DNA of 64,000 nucleotides from Liolophura sinensis (GCF_032854445.1 NC_088301.1:16552281-16616280), one strand, 5' to 3'; positions 47,305-59,337 are shown, counted from the stretch's first letter. The notes: generated by a model not told the origin, from the letters alone. Made by a program: numbers and translations.

Positions 47305-50300
47305 AAATGTGGTGAAACATGAAGACATGTTGACTGTTCATGTAAATCCTTAAATTACATCACCCCCCTCCCCCTTCTCAATCGCCAGAATAAAGTTAAA
47401 AAAGAAAAAAAGGAGGGAAAAGAAGACCAATCAGCTGATTAACCCAGCACAAGAGCAGTGTGTAATACATGTCGTAAAAGCATAAGGTTAAATGTAACAC
47501 TGTAGTAAAACTTTTGATTGAAAGGGGAACAGAGTGGTGAGGGGGTGGGTATGGGGGTAATACCCGCGCTGTCACTACAACTATATTGGTGGCTACTGTT
47601 TCCAGAATACAGTCAGCATTTTTAAAAACACGGATAAGTAAAAGTGGCAGTGTGAAGTTTACCGCGTTTTGGAGGAGGTGCTGAGGAAGTTTTAATTGTG
47701 TGCTTGCATGTGAGTTTCCTGTGTGAAGCCATTGAATAAAAATTGTATACAATTACTGAAATTATTTATTAAAACATTCGATATTTCGTTTTAGGTATTT
47801 TGGAGAGTTACTTTAAAGCAGAGTGTCAGAGGTGTTAATAGAGGAGGCCGTTTTGGAATTAATGTTCTGTCGGCGGCATGCATCTGAAGCTGTAATTGTG
47901 ACGCTATAGTTCACATAGGTGTGCTGTGTTTGCCAGTCAACAGTGAACAGTCTTAATCTAAAGGTTTCAGCAGCACGGTAACGCTTTAAGCTATTGACAA
48001 GTAATAACGCGGCAATATAGTGGACTCTGGCCCTCGACCGTGGCCTGTTTTATAGGTTTTTGATCCGGCTCAGGCTTGTAGGTTATTTCTACGGACAACT
48101 CCCATTATTATGCCATTAGACTAATTATTATCTTGGCACTTTTCGCTTAATGACATTTTAAAAGCCGCACACAACGAATATTGATTAGTGTTTTATGAGC
48201 TCCGGTGCAAAATCTACTGCGAAAGAAGACTCGAGTTAAATGGCGCTGTGGAAGTTTTTTTTTTTCTGATTCCCATGTGAGGACAAGCACATAGGGGTGT
48301 AAATTCAAATCCATTCACTTAAGGGAAACTGCGCGTTGCAGGTTTGAAGACGGTCTTCTCGTGACACTCAGGATAGGCCTTGCCACTGATGGGGGATTCT
48401 GTCAAAGCTACTTTAAAGGTCAGAAGGTCAAGAATTATAATGAAATCCGAGGAAGCTGGTGGGCAAGGGAAAACCCTTCACCGTTAATGTACCTTGAATG
48501 CGTATATATACATTCAATAAAAAAAACTTATTCGAGAACAATATTTCCTCCAATTGATGGAATTTGCTTTCGAAGTGCTCCGTAGTTTACACATTTTTGA
48601 GCGGAAATCTTTAGTGGTCATCACTGAAATATTTTCAGCTTGATCCATCGAATGTCCTCGCAAATCCTTTTATTGTTTATTTTTTTAAAAATGCAAATCA
48701 CATAAATAATTTCAAAAAATACACATGTTGAAATATAACATATGTTAAAAATTTGAACACAATGGTACTGGTGAATGTTATGTAAAACGTGGTTGTTTCA
48801 AAAATGTTCCCTACAATTTCAATTTCTTGAAACATCAAATAAATCATTAAGATTCGAGTAAACCAAACCACGTGTGTTTAAGTGGATTATAGAGTGACTT
48901 TAAATGTTTCAGCTTTCTAAGGCAAATACCATAACCATTAATCGAGGAAATTACGTTGTAAAGCTTTCAAGACCTTTGCATGAGAAGTAAGCTTGGAGAG
49001 ATTCTAGTCTCTTGAGGGAGTTAACGAGTCTATAATGTAAGCATATAAGTAGTTGACTTTTAGACCGGTTGGCTATGGCCTAGGCCTGGCACAGGCATGT
49101 ACGTAACGCAAAGAAAATATTCCCAATGAATGAATTAATGATGTATAGTTTAATACGTTTGACGAGGGAGATGAAGACTGCAGAGGCTTAGGACCCAAAA
49201 GCTGAACACGATCAGAAGATGAAAGAAATGTGCCTTGGAAAAAACGAGTCTTCTGTGTGAGCGCGGTATAAAGCAAGGCACAGCGGATTACCCGTTAAGG
49301 GACGTCCTCGCTGGGACAGGAATATGTGAGAGCGGCAGATGCCCGACGGAGAGAGATAGCGCAGATGCCTTCAAATGACGTATAACCTTCATTTAGCATT
49401 GATTTTCTGGCGTTTTTCTGACTGTAATTGTCCCTATGAATGAGACAAATGTGTCGTAAAAATCATTTAAAACGCGAGGTAAACGGCAAATTAATTGTCT
49501 GTGGATGGGATTGGCGTCTGGTTCTCTAATAACAGCGAGGCTGTGTTCGGAACTCTCTCCTAACAGTACTGGGTTTTTACAGCCTTTAATGCAAGCTTTT
49601 TGTGTCAGTCCTATCATAAACGAAACCTAAGCCCTGTGGTCCAATACGAGAGCTGACACACCTCGCTCCGACACTCCACGTCTGTCTACTGGTCACTTCC
49701 ACTCAGGTTTGCATTTATAAATGTAAACACTATCGGCATGACAACAAATGCTTTGAGGGAATGAGAGGGTTGTGTCTCACTTGTAAAATGTGTGGCTCAG
49801 GAAACCCTGGCTAGGGGCTGTGTATCCCAGCTGTTGATTTTGATCGCCACGTTCGAGATATGTTAACATTTGCAATTAAAGCGCAACTAAGATACGCGTT
49901 TTGACTATCGACAGCTTATAAACTAGCACGGTATACGATTCGGAAATTGATTTCATTCATTCGTCGAGGGCATTCCTAGCGTCTTTCCTACACCAATGAA
50001 AATTGCTGACTGTTACCCTTGGCATGATTCCTTTCACGCCGCCTTTAAAAAAGCGATAATTTCAATTTTGATAATGTAAATTATCCTTATTTGGATAGCA
50101 ATATACCAAAGGGTCCTGCATGTGGCGTATACATACCTCGCCGTGTAGCATTTGCAGATCTTGGGTAAATTGCGACGACTTTAATCTGTGTCACAAGTTG
50201 TTAGTTCAAAAACTAGTATGTCAAGGGCACTCCATCAAACGCCTTTATTCTAAGTTTCTCAAATTCTACAATGCATATAACACTCCCATTAGTAGGTATG

Positions 50301-51395
50301 GACAGAGAGTTCAGAATCTGCATTGTGCTCAACCACATAGACGGCGCTGTTATCCTTATGTAAATATCTGTCGCGTACACAGTATTTAACAACATAGATA
50401 GCGCTGGTTGCCGAGTGTAACCGTCTATTTAGTAGACAGCTTTTATACAATCCAGCATGTCATGTGTAACATCATAGATGGCGTCTCTTGTAGTATGAGA
50501 TCCTTACATATTAACGGGAAAGTCGTAATCGTCCGTTACTTTTGAATCACAATCTGTTCGGTTAGGATGTGTAACGCTCCTCATTTTGGAACTGTATCCA
50601 ATACCGCTTAACCTGGGGCTAAGGGCCGGTAAAGGCAGCCATGCTCATTACATCTGCATGATGACTTTATGAACAGTTGCAATCAGAGCGCGGCTGAGAT
50701 ATCTTGTTTAATTGTTATCTGACCTGGAACTCATTCATGGACTACGAATTTCTTTTTTATTTCCTATTTGTATAATTTCTTACATACCTTTGGGAGTTAG
50801 TGTTAAACGTTGTTTTGGAAATGGATCTTGCGATTATCGACTTGGAACGCCCTTTACGGACTACGAATGGTATACGAATGTTTACGTACTAACGTACTAA
50901 TTTTGCAGTTACGCTCTTTGTGTTGAATGTTGTTTTGGGAAGCGTTTACCTGGGGCGTCCATTCTGTTGTGCTATTAACCTTGGCGACGCTTAAGCTCAA
51001 CGAAGACAGAAAAAAATTGTTGTCCAATACAGGGTTTCTTGATCCAGGCAACAAAAAACTCTCGGAGTTTTGCTCGACTTCGGGTAAACACAACAATACT
51101 TCGACCTAGGTTCACCTCCGAAATATTATAAAATGGATAACAAATTAATTCCACCCGGCCGTTTCTGGTTATTTTGAAGTTTTAAACCCTTAGTTTGTCA
51201 AGGATGTCACGCAATAACTTTAAGGAACTCGGTAAGGCTGCGGAACATTGATGTGAGAAAAGTGATGTTCAAATGGGAGTTAGATTTACACTGCGGATCC
51301 GGAAAGAATAATGCAATGATTCAGCGTATTTCTGCCATAGTATGATGCCTAAATGTCATCGTTTTAAAATATACAGTTCCATGGGTACCTTAATG
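47305..51395. other. Long stretch without a confident element
   Basis: Minus-strand frames at 47396-47752 (118 codons), 49073-49276 and 49393-49617 are unrecognised. The last (LAVIREPDANPIHRQLIC, then VLNDFYDTFVSFIGTI) is the most protein-like. Near 50332, 50390 and 50470, CATAGACGGCGCTGTT, CATAGATAGCGCTGGT and CATAGATGGCGTCTCT form a decayed tandem trio. At 50870-50904 TACTAAC and TTTTGCAG make an acceptor-like signal before a short hydrophobic frame. Confidence 0.4.
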
Positions 51396-51600
51396 GACAA
51401 GATCAAAAGTACTAAATTTTACGTCTAAATCAACAAGCACGTATCCCAAGTTTTGAGTTATACGGTTACATTGATGAACGATTCTGTGCTCTTAATAAAC
51501 AAGATTCTGTGGATTCCACGGCTATTATGGTGAGCAAGATCAAAAGTATTAAATTTCACGGCTGTAACAATGAACAACATCAAAAGTATTAAGTGCTGCT
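51396..51600. repeat. Three dispersed copies of an AGATCAAAAGTACTAAATTT word
   Basis: ACAAGATCAAAAGTACTAAATT, GCAAGATCAAAAGTATTAAATT and ACAACATCAAAAGTATTAAGT occur at about 51399, 51536 and 51576, each followed by sequence like TTACGTCT or TTCACGGCT. This is likely a decayed tandem array. Confidence 0.55.
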
Positions 51601-52772
51601 TTATTTCAGACCAAGAAGAATTTTAATATCTAGGGAAAACATGAAAGTAAATTAAATAGAAACAACATCACCGGTCGTCATTTTACCAGCATGGTTCATT
51701 TGCATGGATTCACGCCAGAGAAAAAACAACCCCAGCTAATAATATTATGAAATCTGCTTTTGGGTTGTTCATTTATTGACGATGGTATCAGTTTTGAATT
51801 GTCTTTCCCTTTAATGGAGGAAACTTGTAAGCGGGTCTGGCGGCGGTGATGCATGTGTTTTCTGAGAGCATGCTTCAAATCTCCGACTGGGAAATATCAC
51901 TGCACAGGGAATGGTTTCCAAAGTACGATTATATTGAGGCCTGGCAGTCGGTCGTTTGGTCGACAGAGACCGTATGTTAACCTCCATCGCATCATAATAT
52001 ACTGCGTTTTGTCTAGACCGAGCCGATAATGGAGATATTATTAAAACAAATTATTCGGTGTTAGTCGGCGCCCAGTGGACCCCAGACCCTAGTATTACAT
52101 TTTAATCGATTATAGCCCGCAGTGTTTTGGCGTCGTGCATGGGATCACCGGATGGCCTAGGGACAGCGCATCGTCAAGGCTAGACCAGAAACACTAGTAG
52201 CTTAGACAACCCAATACGTTTAACCGGCATTCGTTAAAACTCCGTTTGAAGTAACCGAGGTGGCCTCAGCAGAATTATACGTAAAGTGTGGAATCACCGT
52301 GTTTGCCACGGCCTAAAGCTTAGATACAGATTCGCTGGTTTGTGCCAAAGGATACACATGTCATTAAACAAAGCGATGATATTAAAAGGTTAGTTCGACT
52401 GTACTGAGTTTCAAGTTTCCTTTCTTATGGTGTTCGCTGCGTACAGACGTTGCGCAGACTTAAAGAATGGCAAGTACAAAATACTCAGTATTATTCAGTA
52501 AGGCAATACATATGTAAGAATTGATGCCAGTCTGAATCACATCTCCTATCTTCATTCACGTTATACATTTATGATTTTTGCAAAAGCGGTATGTTAATCT
52601 TCATGCTTATAGCATTCTGATCTTCTGACGTTGATAAGCCGTAAGGTGCAAAAAGCCGAAATACAATTACATATTCAAGCGCAATGCCAAAAGCACCTTA
52701 CGTATACAGGTATTGTAAAGTGCTTTCTTTGAGTTACTGTTGATGTGTTTGGGTTTTTTTCCTTATCCTCAG
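51601..52772. other. Non-coding stretch with no recognised element
   Basis: No repeat or gene is supported. A tRNA-like GGATGGCCTAGGGACAGCGC at about 52152 lacks a matching box B. Confidence 0.45.
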
Positions 52773-52940
52773 TGTTTGAAGCTTAGGACACTGAACACGG
52801 CCAAGGCAGTGCTGATCGTGATAAAAGCTTGTGCGACTGTCGGGAGTATTTCTCCAGTCCTTTACAGCATCTCGTCTAAACCCAACCGGGCTAATGAATC
52901 CATCAATAGGGCCTCTGGAGTCGCCCGTGTCCTCTTCTGA
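52773..52940 (+). CDS. Candidate exon with a hydrophobic segment, strand uncertain
   Basis: A good acceptor-like run (TTTTTTTCCTTATCCTCAG) ends at 52772. The frame after it is open for 55 codons to TGA and contains LNTAKAVLIVIKACATVGSI, which could be one membrane helix, then a polar stretch. Codon choice is varied and not AT-driven. Against this, the minus strand is also open from about 52988 (PVPQSMTVPVSEEDTG, GPIDGFISPVGFRRD) behind its own CTTGCAG. Only one can be right, if either is. No protein family is recognised. Confidence 0.22.
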   Translation, partial: CLKLRTLNTAKAVLIVIKACATVGSISPVLYSISSKPNRANESINRASGVARVLF

Positions 52941-53326
52941 GACAGGGACTGTCATAGACTGCGGAACTGGCCGTGTTTTAGGCAACACTGCAAGACGTGA
53001 GATATAGTACGCCGATGTTCTTAGGCCATTAGCAAACTTGTGATGGATGCCGTTTTTACATTAGTTAGAAAATCTAATGGCGCGGGTGATTTTACCGTTG
53101 TCGAAAAAACCGTATTTATTGAATCCGCAAGAAAGTGATGCTGGTGTTGAATTCTCGGCTGGTCAAATCTCGGCGGACAATGGTTAGAACAACGGACGCG
53201 CCAATTACCTGATCTTCCTTATGCGTATGACAAATAACGAACATATCTTGGATGTGAACCGCAGCGATATGGCTACCTAAGACTCATCAACGGTAGTGGG
53301 AGTCTGGAAACATTAACGGTTTAGTA

Positions 53327-53484
53327 TTATATGAAAGTCTCCTTGTCATAGGTTGGTAAACTCTCAGCCCCCTCCATCTTTCTTACCCACACGCCCTCAG
53401 GCTGTGGGATAACCATGTAAAAGAAAAGACACCATACCATGACGTCGAGGAGCGTAGCTAGGGAGATCCTATTTTTAACGAATC
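53327..53484 (-). CDS. Candidate last exon: one transmembrane helix and a cytoplasmic-type tail
   Basis: On the minus strand a pyrimidine-rich acceptor (TTTGTTATTTTTAG) ends just before 53484. The frame that starts two bases in is open for 51 codons to TAA. The peptide has a helix (LATLLDVMVWCLFFYMVI), then PQPEGVWVRKMEGAESLPTY and DKETFI at the C terminus. A helix followed by a short polar tail with a LPTYD-type motif is common at the C termini of small multi-span membrane proteins, but I cannot assign a family. The upstream exons were not found. Confidence 0.3.
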
Positions 53485-53797
53485 CTAAAAATAACAAACG
53501 TGAAAAGAGTTGCTCTAGACATCCAATGAAACTGTCATAAATTAAGCATAAGATCCTACGTGAAAAGCAGACACCAAGCAATACTGACCCAACGCTGTCT
53601 AATTATGTAAACCAAATGATTACCCAAAACGGAAGAGCTCCTAATGTAAACTACATCTATAATCTACGTGATCATGTTTTAAGTTAAAATTGTATAAGCC
53701 ACTGAAAAGGAATGGAGCTTCGCGATCACTGTATACCACCTTATGTTACAGTGCATGAAGATATTATAATTAACACCACGAAATTGACGAACAAGCA
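53485..53797. other. Short non-coding stretch
   Basis: If the preceding exon is real this is intron sequence. No element is recognised. Confidence 0.4.
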
Positions 53798-54018
53798 GTA
53801 TTTATTTATTTATATATTTGATTAGTGTTTTACGCAGTACTCAAGAATATTTTTATATATTTCTATATTTGATTAGTGTTTTACGCAGTCAAGAATATTT
53901 CACTTATACGACGGCCAATCCCGCGACCATCCGCACGCTCCTAGCAGACCTTCACAGGTATGGTCGGAGAGGAAACTAGCATGAGATGAACTCACAGCGA
54001 CCGCATTGGTTAGAAGAT
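53798..54018 (-). mobile_element. SINE-A copy with an internal tail duplication
   Basis: TATATTTGATTAGTGTTTTA and ACGCAGT(AC)TCAAGAATATTT occur twice in tandem (from about 53812 and 53864), so the 3' end is duplicated. The rest of the body follows: CACTTATACGACGGCCA, CCGCGACCATCCGCACG, GAGAGGAAACTAGCATGAG and ACTCACAGCGACCGCATTGG. The middle GCATTATGGTGGG block is deleted, and the outer tRNA-like head is lost. Confidence 0.88.
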
Positions 54019-54207
54019 TTGAAAGTAAATCGAAAGAGTCACACTGTAATTGAAGTTAGTGGATAGTTGATTCGGCGGAAGAAAGCTATCCATATCACAC
54101 GTGAAGGAGGAATAAGGTCAACAGCCGTCCCATCTGTTACTTAACAAACATGACTTGGAGAGTGTTAATGTACTGATTATTTAAAAGAGAAGTTTTTATT
54201 GTATGAC

Positions 54208-54470
54208 TTTTCACTTATATGACGGCGGCCAGCAGTACAAAATTCGTGCATGTGCTACATTCTTTTGGGGTTGCGTTTGAATGTGTAATCGTATTTCGCC
54301 TTTTTTATAATGGGAGAAAACCGGGTAGAGCCAGCCGGAAACCTTCGACCATCCGCTGGTATCTAACAGAACTTTCCATGCACGGCCGGATAAGACAACG
54401 CCATAACCTGGACTGAATTCACACTGACCTCATTAATGAGACGGTCATTTTGCTGCGCCAGCACTCCATC
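54208..54470 (-). mobile_element. SINE-A copy interrupted by about 75 bp of unrelated sequence
   Basis: TTCACTTATATGACGGCGGC and CAGCAG are followed by about 75 bp (54234-54308) not found in other copies, after which AATGGGAGAAAACCGGG, ACCTTCGACCATCCGCTGG, GACTGAATTCACACTGACC and GCTGCGCCAGCAC resume the family order. The 3' tail with its ATTT run is missing. The insert shows no repeat features. Confidence 0.8.
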
Positions 54471-54520
54471 GCGTATGTCAGAAATTCTTCAGTGTGGAGT
54501 TAAGTAACAATCAAATAAAT
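54471..54520 (+). mobile_element. SINE 3' tail, C-like
   Basis: AGAAATTCTTCAGTGTGGAG, TTAAGTAACAATCAAATAAA and TAGATAA have the shape of the shared SINE 3' end, closest to the SINE-C type. Only about 50 bp are present, directly after the SINE-A head and pointing the opposite way. Confidence 0.5.
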
Positions 54521-55770
54521 AGATAATAGACTTACTCATATCCTACAATTCGATTCATTTTTGGACAATTCGGTCTGTTCTTTTCTAAAACCTGTCTTAA
54601 AAATAAGAAGAACCACAGAGCATATACAATGTACATGTGATCATTGATCTGACGTGTAAAGAATCAATCACATTTCGATTAACACTTGAAAGTCTATATT
54701 CAAATACACAACAAAACACGTAAACACAGTTTAAATAAGATTATAAGAATGAAGATTTTCTATTTTGCATAAACTGAGGAAAACACATCCGGAAGAATAT
54801 AATTTATCTAAATTGCCCAGGATAGTGGCACCCTGAAGGAACATTTAGAGATGGGCCCAAGGACAAGACGGAAGTCTCTATATATAAGTTAATTACATCA
54901 AAAGGTTGATAGCCGCCGCACTTAACATTCCCATTCTAACACGGCCATGTAAACGGGCACAGAATAGGTCGTAATACAGGTAGCTTGGCATTAATGTAAT
55001 GCGTTAAGTGTCGAAAGCAGGAAAGCAAGGTGGCTGAAGGGATATCGCGACCAGCTCTTCCGGAGATCACAGGGCAGGGTGATGGTCCCTCAGGGATCAA
55101 TCACCATTATTGGCAAATGGGAACCGCCAAGGGTCACTACTTATGTGAACGCTTTTGTCTACACGCTTCTTCCTGTTTACCAGACCGCAGGTTAAAACAA
55201 GTACAGGCGAGTCCACACCCGTTGGCTTCTCATTGCCAGAGTACAAATGAAAAAAATAAAGAAGGATTATAAGGACAAACCCGCATTACAATAGCCGGCT
55301 GTTAACTGATGGAACTCCTTTCTTAAGAAAGCTGACTTACTTTTGTTATGACGACAATGTCACCGCCAAGACACTGGATTTCAGGATTAATATATCGGAC
55401 GTGGAGAGATATCAACCCAAAGGTGCCAATCTGAAATAAGATGGGGAAGTGACTTTAGGAACACGCAACGTCTGTGTCCAGAATTTAGTCACTGAGCCAC
55501 AATGCTACTCCCGGATACTGTTTCACCATGAAAACACGAATCAAAACTGACCATTGTTGGAACTGAACGCATTAATGAATAAATGAATGATTATGGTTTA
55601 ACGCCATGTCATCAGTATGGCTAATAAACTGAAAGAACTATTTCTTCCCAGGCAGAAAACCATCAATTTGATTAAGGTGAACATGTAGATGCATAAGCCA
55701 CCACTTTATTTGTTACATTTTATTTGTTTCACTTTATTTGTTACTTTTTTACATTGTCACCTCTCCAATC
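54521..55770. other. Non-coding stretch with no recognised element
   Basis: An 80-codon frame at 55030-55272 has no motif. A piece at 55575-55615 (AATGAATAAATGAATGATTA then GGTTTAACGCCATG) resembles a decayed SINE tail. Nothing else is seen. Confidence 0.45.
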
Positions 55771-55975
55771 TATCGTTTCACTTGGTTTCCCATTTCTTCT
55801 CCGTTTCCCATTCCTCCCCCGTTTCTTATTCCTCCTCCGTTTCCTATTTCTCCTCAGTTTCCCATTCCTCCTCCTTTTCTTATTCCTCCTCCGTTTCCTA
55901 TTTCTCCTCCGTTTCCTATTCTCCTCCGTTTCATGTTCCTCTTCCGTTTCCTATTTCTCCGCCATTTTCCTATTC
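55771..55975 (+). repeat. Pyrimidine-only 17-18 bp minisatellite
   Basis: About eleven units of CCTATTTCTCCTCCGTTT type follow each other with small length changes. The plus strand is almost purely C and T, so the tract could form triplex (H-DNA) structures. All three forward frames are open (peptides SSVSYFSSVSYS, RFLFLLRF, PPFPIS) because of the lack of purines. These are not genes. Confidence 0.93.
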
Positions 55976-57436
55976 ATATCTATTGTTATAGAATTGATCC
56001 CAAAGACAAGAAGAAAAGCTGACCACATTTGTTAACCAATCATGGTTCATATTTTTATCTGAACGTAGATGCTGTTTTTTCTTGTGATAAAGCTGAAGGG
56101 ATAAAAGGTTGAAGAGAGACGACCGGAGAGAATATAATGTTTTGTCACAGCGTTTGAGGCCAGTCAAGGATTATATTAATTATCCTATGGGAAGGAAGGG
56201 ATCATTTGCTCATCAGACAGGCATGGCATTTCACTGACTGTCCTTCCTACTATACTTATATTCTAGCATTGCACATGGTTTGAATACTAATTTCACCCCA
56301 TCGCATGGAACATACCTTGCATCTTTCCTACATCATCGAAAACCGTTGACTGCTTCTCTTTGTTTGATACAGTTCTATTTTCGTACTTTATATCCTTTAT
56401 TCTTTCATAGTTTGTGAATTTAAACGTCAATTTGGGAATTTGCCTTGTAATGATTGACATGGAACGGCCGTATTGCTTGCCATCTGGTATAACGAATGTC
56501 TCTTTCGACGCATAGATTCAGCTGACTCACTCTCAACTGAAATATGTTCATACACTTACACATAATGAATACTCAGACCCTCCACTATACTAGACAGATA
56601 CCAATCGTGAATAAAGCTGCTACCTTTAATGAAATTTTGTGGAGTCACAAGCTGCGACGAGCGCGCTTTTCAAAATGCATCCTACGATGAACACGGTCAT
56701 CTCCCAAGACAACAACAACAACGACGACGTGCTTTTCAAAGCTACACCTTTGGGAGGAGATACATTTTAATTAATGGAAACGATTTCTTACATAAGCTAA
56801 ATATACATGGCTAAAATTTAAGGTGAAATAGTAATGAACACCAGAGGGTTAATATTAAGTATTTCTAACTGATAATTAATTCTTAATTATATTACTTAAT
56901 TGCATTTTTTATTTTCTATTTGCGTTGCACTGATCATTCTTTAATATTTCTTCGTACGATTCTATCCAGTGATCTGCTAGACTACATGTGTTGGAGAACT
57001 ACAGACAAAACTGTTATTGGTTTGAACATGCGCTGTTTGTGCCACCATGCCAACAGTGAAGAAAGAATCAGTACTCAATTAGCACTTCCAATTTGTAATT
57101 CTGTGTATTTTAGGGTGTAAAGTCTTTCCTTCTGCCTGCAATTTTTGGTGTACGAGTGCATGCTTGACATCGGAAGGATGGAAATCATCTAAGCTGTGGA
57201 CAGGTATAAGTTTTAATGCCGAAACTTTGAAAATCTGGAAACAAGGAGACAGGTGGTGATGAGGCTGAGTGTGACGTTCCCTTGTCTTAGCTCGGCCCTT
57301 CCTAGCTGGTGGAATAGAAAGGTCCAGATTTTGACGTCAGCCTATGTCAAGATTTGGTATGGCTGCTTTCTCACAGGGCTGGGCCAGGTATGCTCCAAGG
57401 TCATTGGTCGCTAAATGTTTGTGACTGCACTAAACG
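55976..57436. other. Non-coding stretch with no recognised element
   Basis: Short frames at 56629-56814 and 56920-57120 are unrecognised. No repeat is seen. Confidence 0.45.
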
Positions 57437-57709
57437 TTAACATTGTGGCTTAAGGAAAATTAATAGGGGTCTGAGAGCAGAACACCCTTCAACGGGAGAT
57501 AACTGGTGAGAGCTTCTCCGAATACCACTGGGCTTAGCCCTTTCTTCTTTGTCGTCTAAGGACTGTGCTTGCGGTGGTACGTCGTCACACACTGGGGTAT
57601 CCATGTGGAAAGATGTTGACTTCAGCAGCAGTGTGCCGAGATTAATCAGTGTCAATGAGATCATTATCTTAACCCCTGTCATCAGCTCTAAGCGCCATGC
57701 AGGGACGTT
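57437..57709 (-). CDS. Candidate exon: transmembrane helix followed by a polar tail
   Basis: On the minus strand an acceptor-like CATTGCCATTCCAG ends before 57709, and the frame is open for 90 codons to TAA. The peptide starts NVPAWRLELMTG, has a helix VKIMISLTLINLGTLLL, then a charged tail with DTPVCDDVPPQAQSLDDKEE and GIRRSSHQLSPVEG. Codon use is balanced. The plus strand is also open (57549-57803) but without such a pattern. The exon could equally end at an earlier donor. No family is assigned. It resembles the 53.3-kb candidate in layout only. Confidence 0.3.
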   Translation of the reverse strand, partial: NVPAWRLELMTGVKIMISLTLINLGTLLLKSTSFHMDTPVCDDVPPQAQSLDDKEERAKPSGIRRSSHQLSPVEGCSALRPLLIFLKPQC

Positions 57710-58699
57710 CTGGAATGGCAATGAGCGTTACCCAATACCACCGATGAATGCTTTGGGAATACAAACCTGTAAAATGTATTGCCACTCACTTATTATTCAA
57801 TAACTCTTCTTTGCGTCCTTGTGAAAAGGAATTAATACAGACGATTTGTTGGCAACGGGGCTACAGCACACCATAAAAGAGAAGGGCACATGACTGGGCG
57901 ACTCATTGTTAGTCGATTTTAAGGCAGTGCGGTTAAATCAGGCATATTAAATTTGGGGTGCTTTGAAGGTAATTATAATTGAAATCAGCTTCAGTGTCTG
58001 TTATTAAACACGAAATGATGCAGTAAATACACGTTAATGAATTAGTTACATGTAGCACAAGATACTGTATATATAGGGTAAGGTGATACAATTTTGTTAA
58101 AACATATAGATTCGTTAAATGTGATGTTGACATAACAAATGTTAAAAGAATTAAAGTTTCCGATTATTATTATATTGTCACGGGGAGCAGTTGCCAATAA
58201 ATATCTGTACGAAGAACACAAAATATAAATATAAATTACGCCTTGTTTTTATACATTATAGTACATGTAATCTTCGAATAACGGTACTTTTCTTAATAAT
58301 TTGTGAGTTGAACCCTCAAACAATAAGCTACTTACGCTACACAGCCGGTATTAATGGTACGAATTAAGAAGTAAGGATTGCCTATTGAAATAAAATGTCT
58401 TACATATATGCGAGAAAAAGGGACATAAACCACCGCTTGAAGATGAAGCCAAACTCAAATCTTTATACACTAGAATATTAAATGTTGTAAATTTGTTACA
58501 TTTTTAGTTGATTTCTTTCCAAATCAGCTAAGTTTTCATCTTTACAAACTTACAAAAAAAGAATATCCAAGCCAATCATAAGTGTGGAACCAGGAGATTC
58601 TAATGTAAGGACGACAGAGACGTTTTATTTTAAAAGTTAAATTGCATTTTTCGAATAAAGTTGACATGACCTTGTCAAGTTAATTGTATTTGTGTTTAT
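57710..58699. other. Non-coding stretch with no recognised element
   Basis: AT-rich. No gene or repeat is supported. Confidence 0.5.
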
Positions 58700-59085
58700 T
58701 GTATGTATGTATGCTTGTGGTTTTACACCGTACTTAACAATTTTTCAGTCATAAGATGACGAGTAGTTATGAGCTGTTTACATGTACTGTGTTTTCTTGT
58801 AACAGGGCGTGTCCATACCGCCAAAGTGCTACCGTCACAATCAAATACCATGCCGAGTGAGTTTAACGCAGGACCATGCCGAAGATACCAGACATGACAC
58901 CCCATCCAGTCACATTATACCGACACCGAGGCAACCAGTCCTGTTTCCTTGCTCTAACCTCTCAGTACAAAGCGCCTTCCAAGGCAACAACATGTACCAT
59001 TCTCAAAGTCATTGGCATGACCAATCGGGTTTGATCTCAGATCACCTGACCACTTGGCAGACGCCCTTACGATTAGCTAGAAGAC
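58700..59085 (-). mobile_element. SINE-B copy 6, the longest
   Basis: The tail is complete (TGTATGTATGTATGCTTGTG, then TTTTACACCGTACTTAACAA, TTTTTCAGTCATAAGATGAC). The body includes GCAGGACCATGCCGAAGATA and CCAGTCACATTATACCGACA, and the decayed head has GGGTTTGATCTCAGATCACC. A stretch at about 58800-58870 (GGCGTGTCCATACCGCCAAA) is missing from copies 2 and 5, so this copy shows more of the original body. The 60- and 100-codon frames over it are spurious. Confidence 0.9.
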
Positions 59086-59205
59086 GCCAAACTGGTAACT
59101 GTTTTGATTGAAACAAATACATGTACTAGCTATATGCGTATAACCATTACACCCTTTAGTTTGAAGAATCCAACTTGGCAAGGCCATTAGGCATATCTTG
59201 GCAGG

Positions 59206-59280
59206 ATGCCAGCATGCCTAAAACGACATGTTAGATGGTGCGGGCATGTACGCTGGCTAGACACAAAAATCACAGCTGTG
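59206..59280 (+). pseudogene. Possible fossil of a LINE reverse-transcriptase C terminus
   Basis: The plus frame from 59206 reads CLKRHVRWCGHVRWLD. Many non-LTR retrotransposon ORF2 proteins have a Arg-rich, R-W-x-G-H-V-x-R-M motif just after the reverse transcriptase domain, and this fits R-W-C-G-H-V. Only about 20 codons support the match, with no other RT motif nearby, so this is suggestive only. Confidence 0.25.
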
Positions 59281-59337
59281 GATGTGTTAGAATATACACA
59301 TGTAATATACAAACAGAAGAAAGTGACATCGGACAGA

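Noticed and set aside
52152-52200. Possible fourth tRNA-derived SINE head (GGATGGCCTAGGGACAGCGC)
   Set aside because: No box-B partner at the right distance and no SINE body or tail follow.
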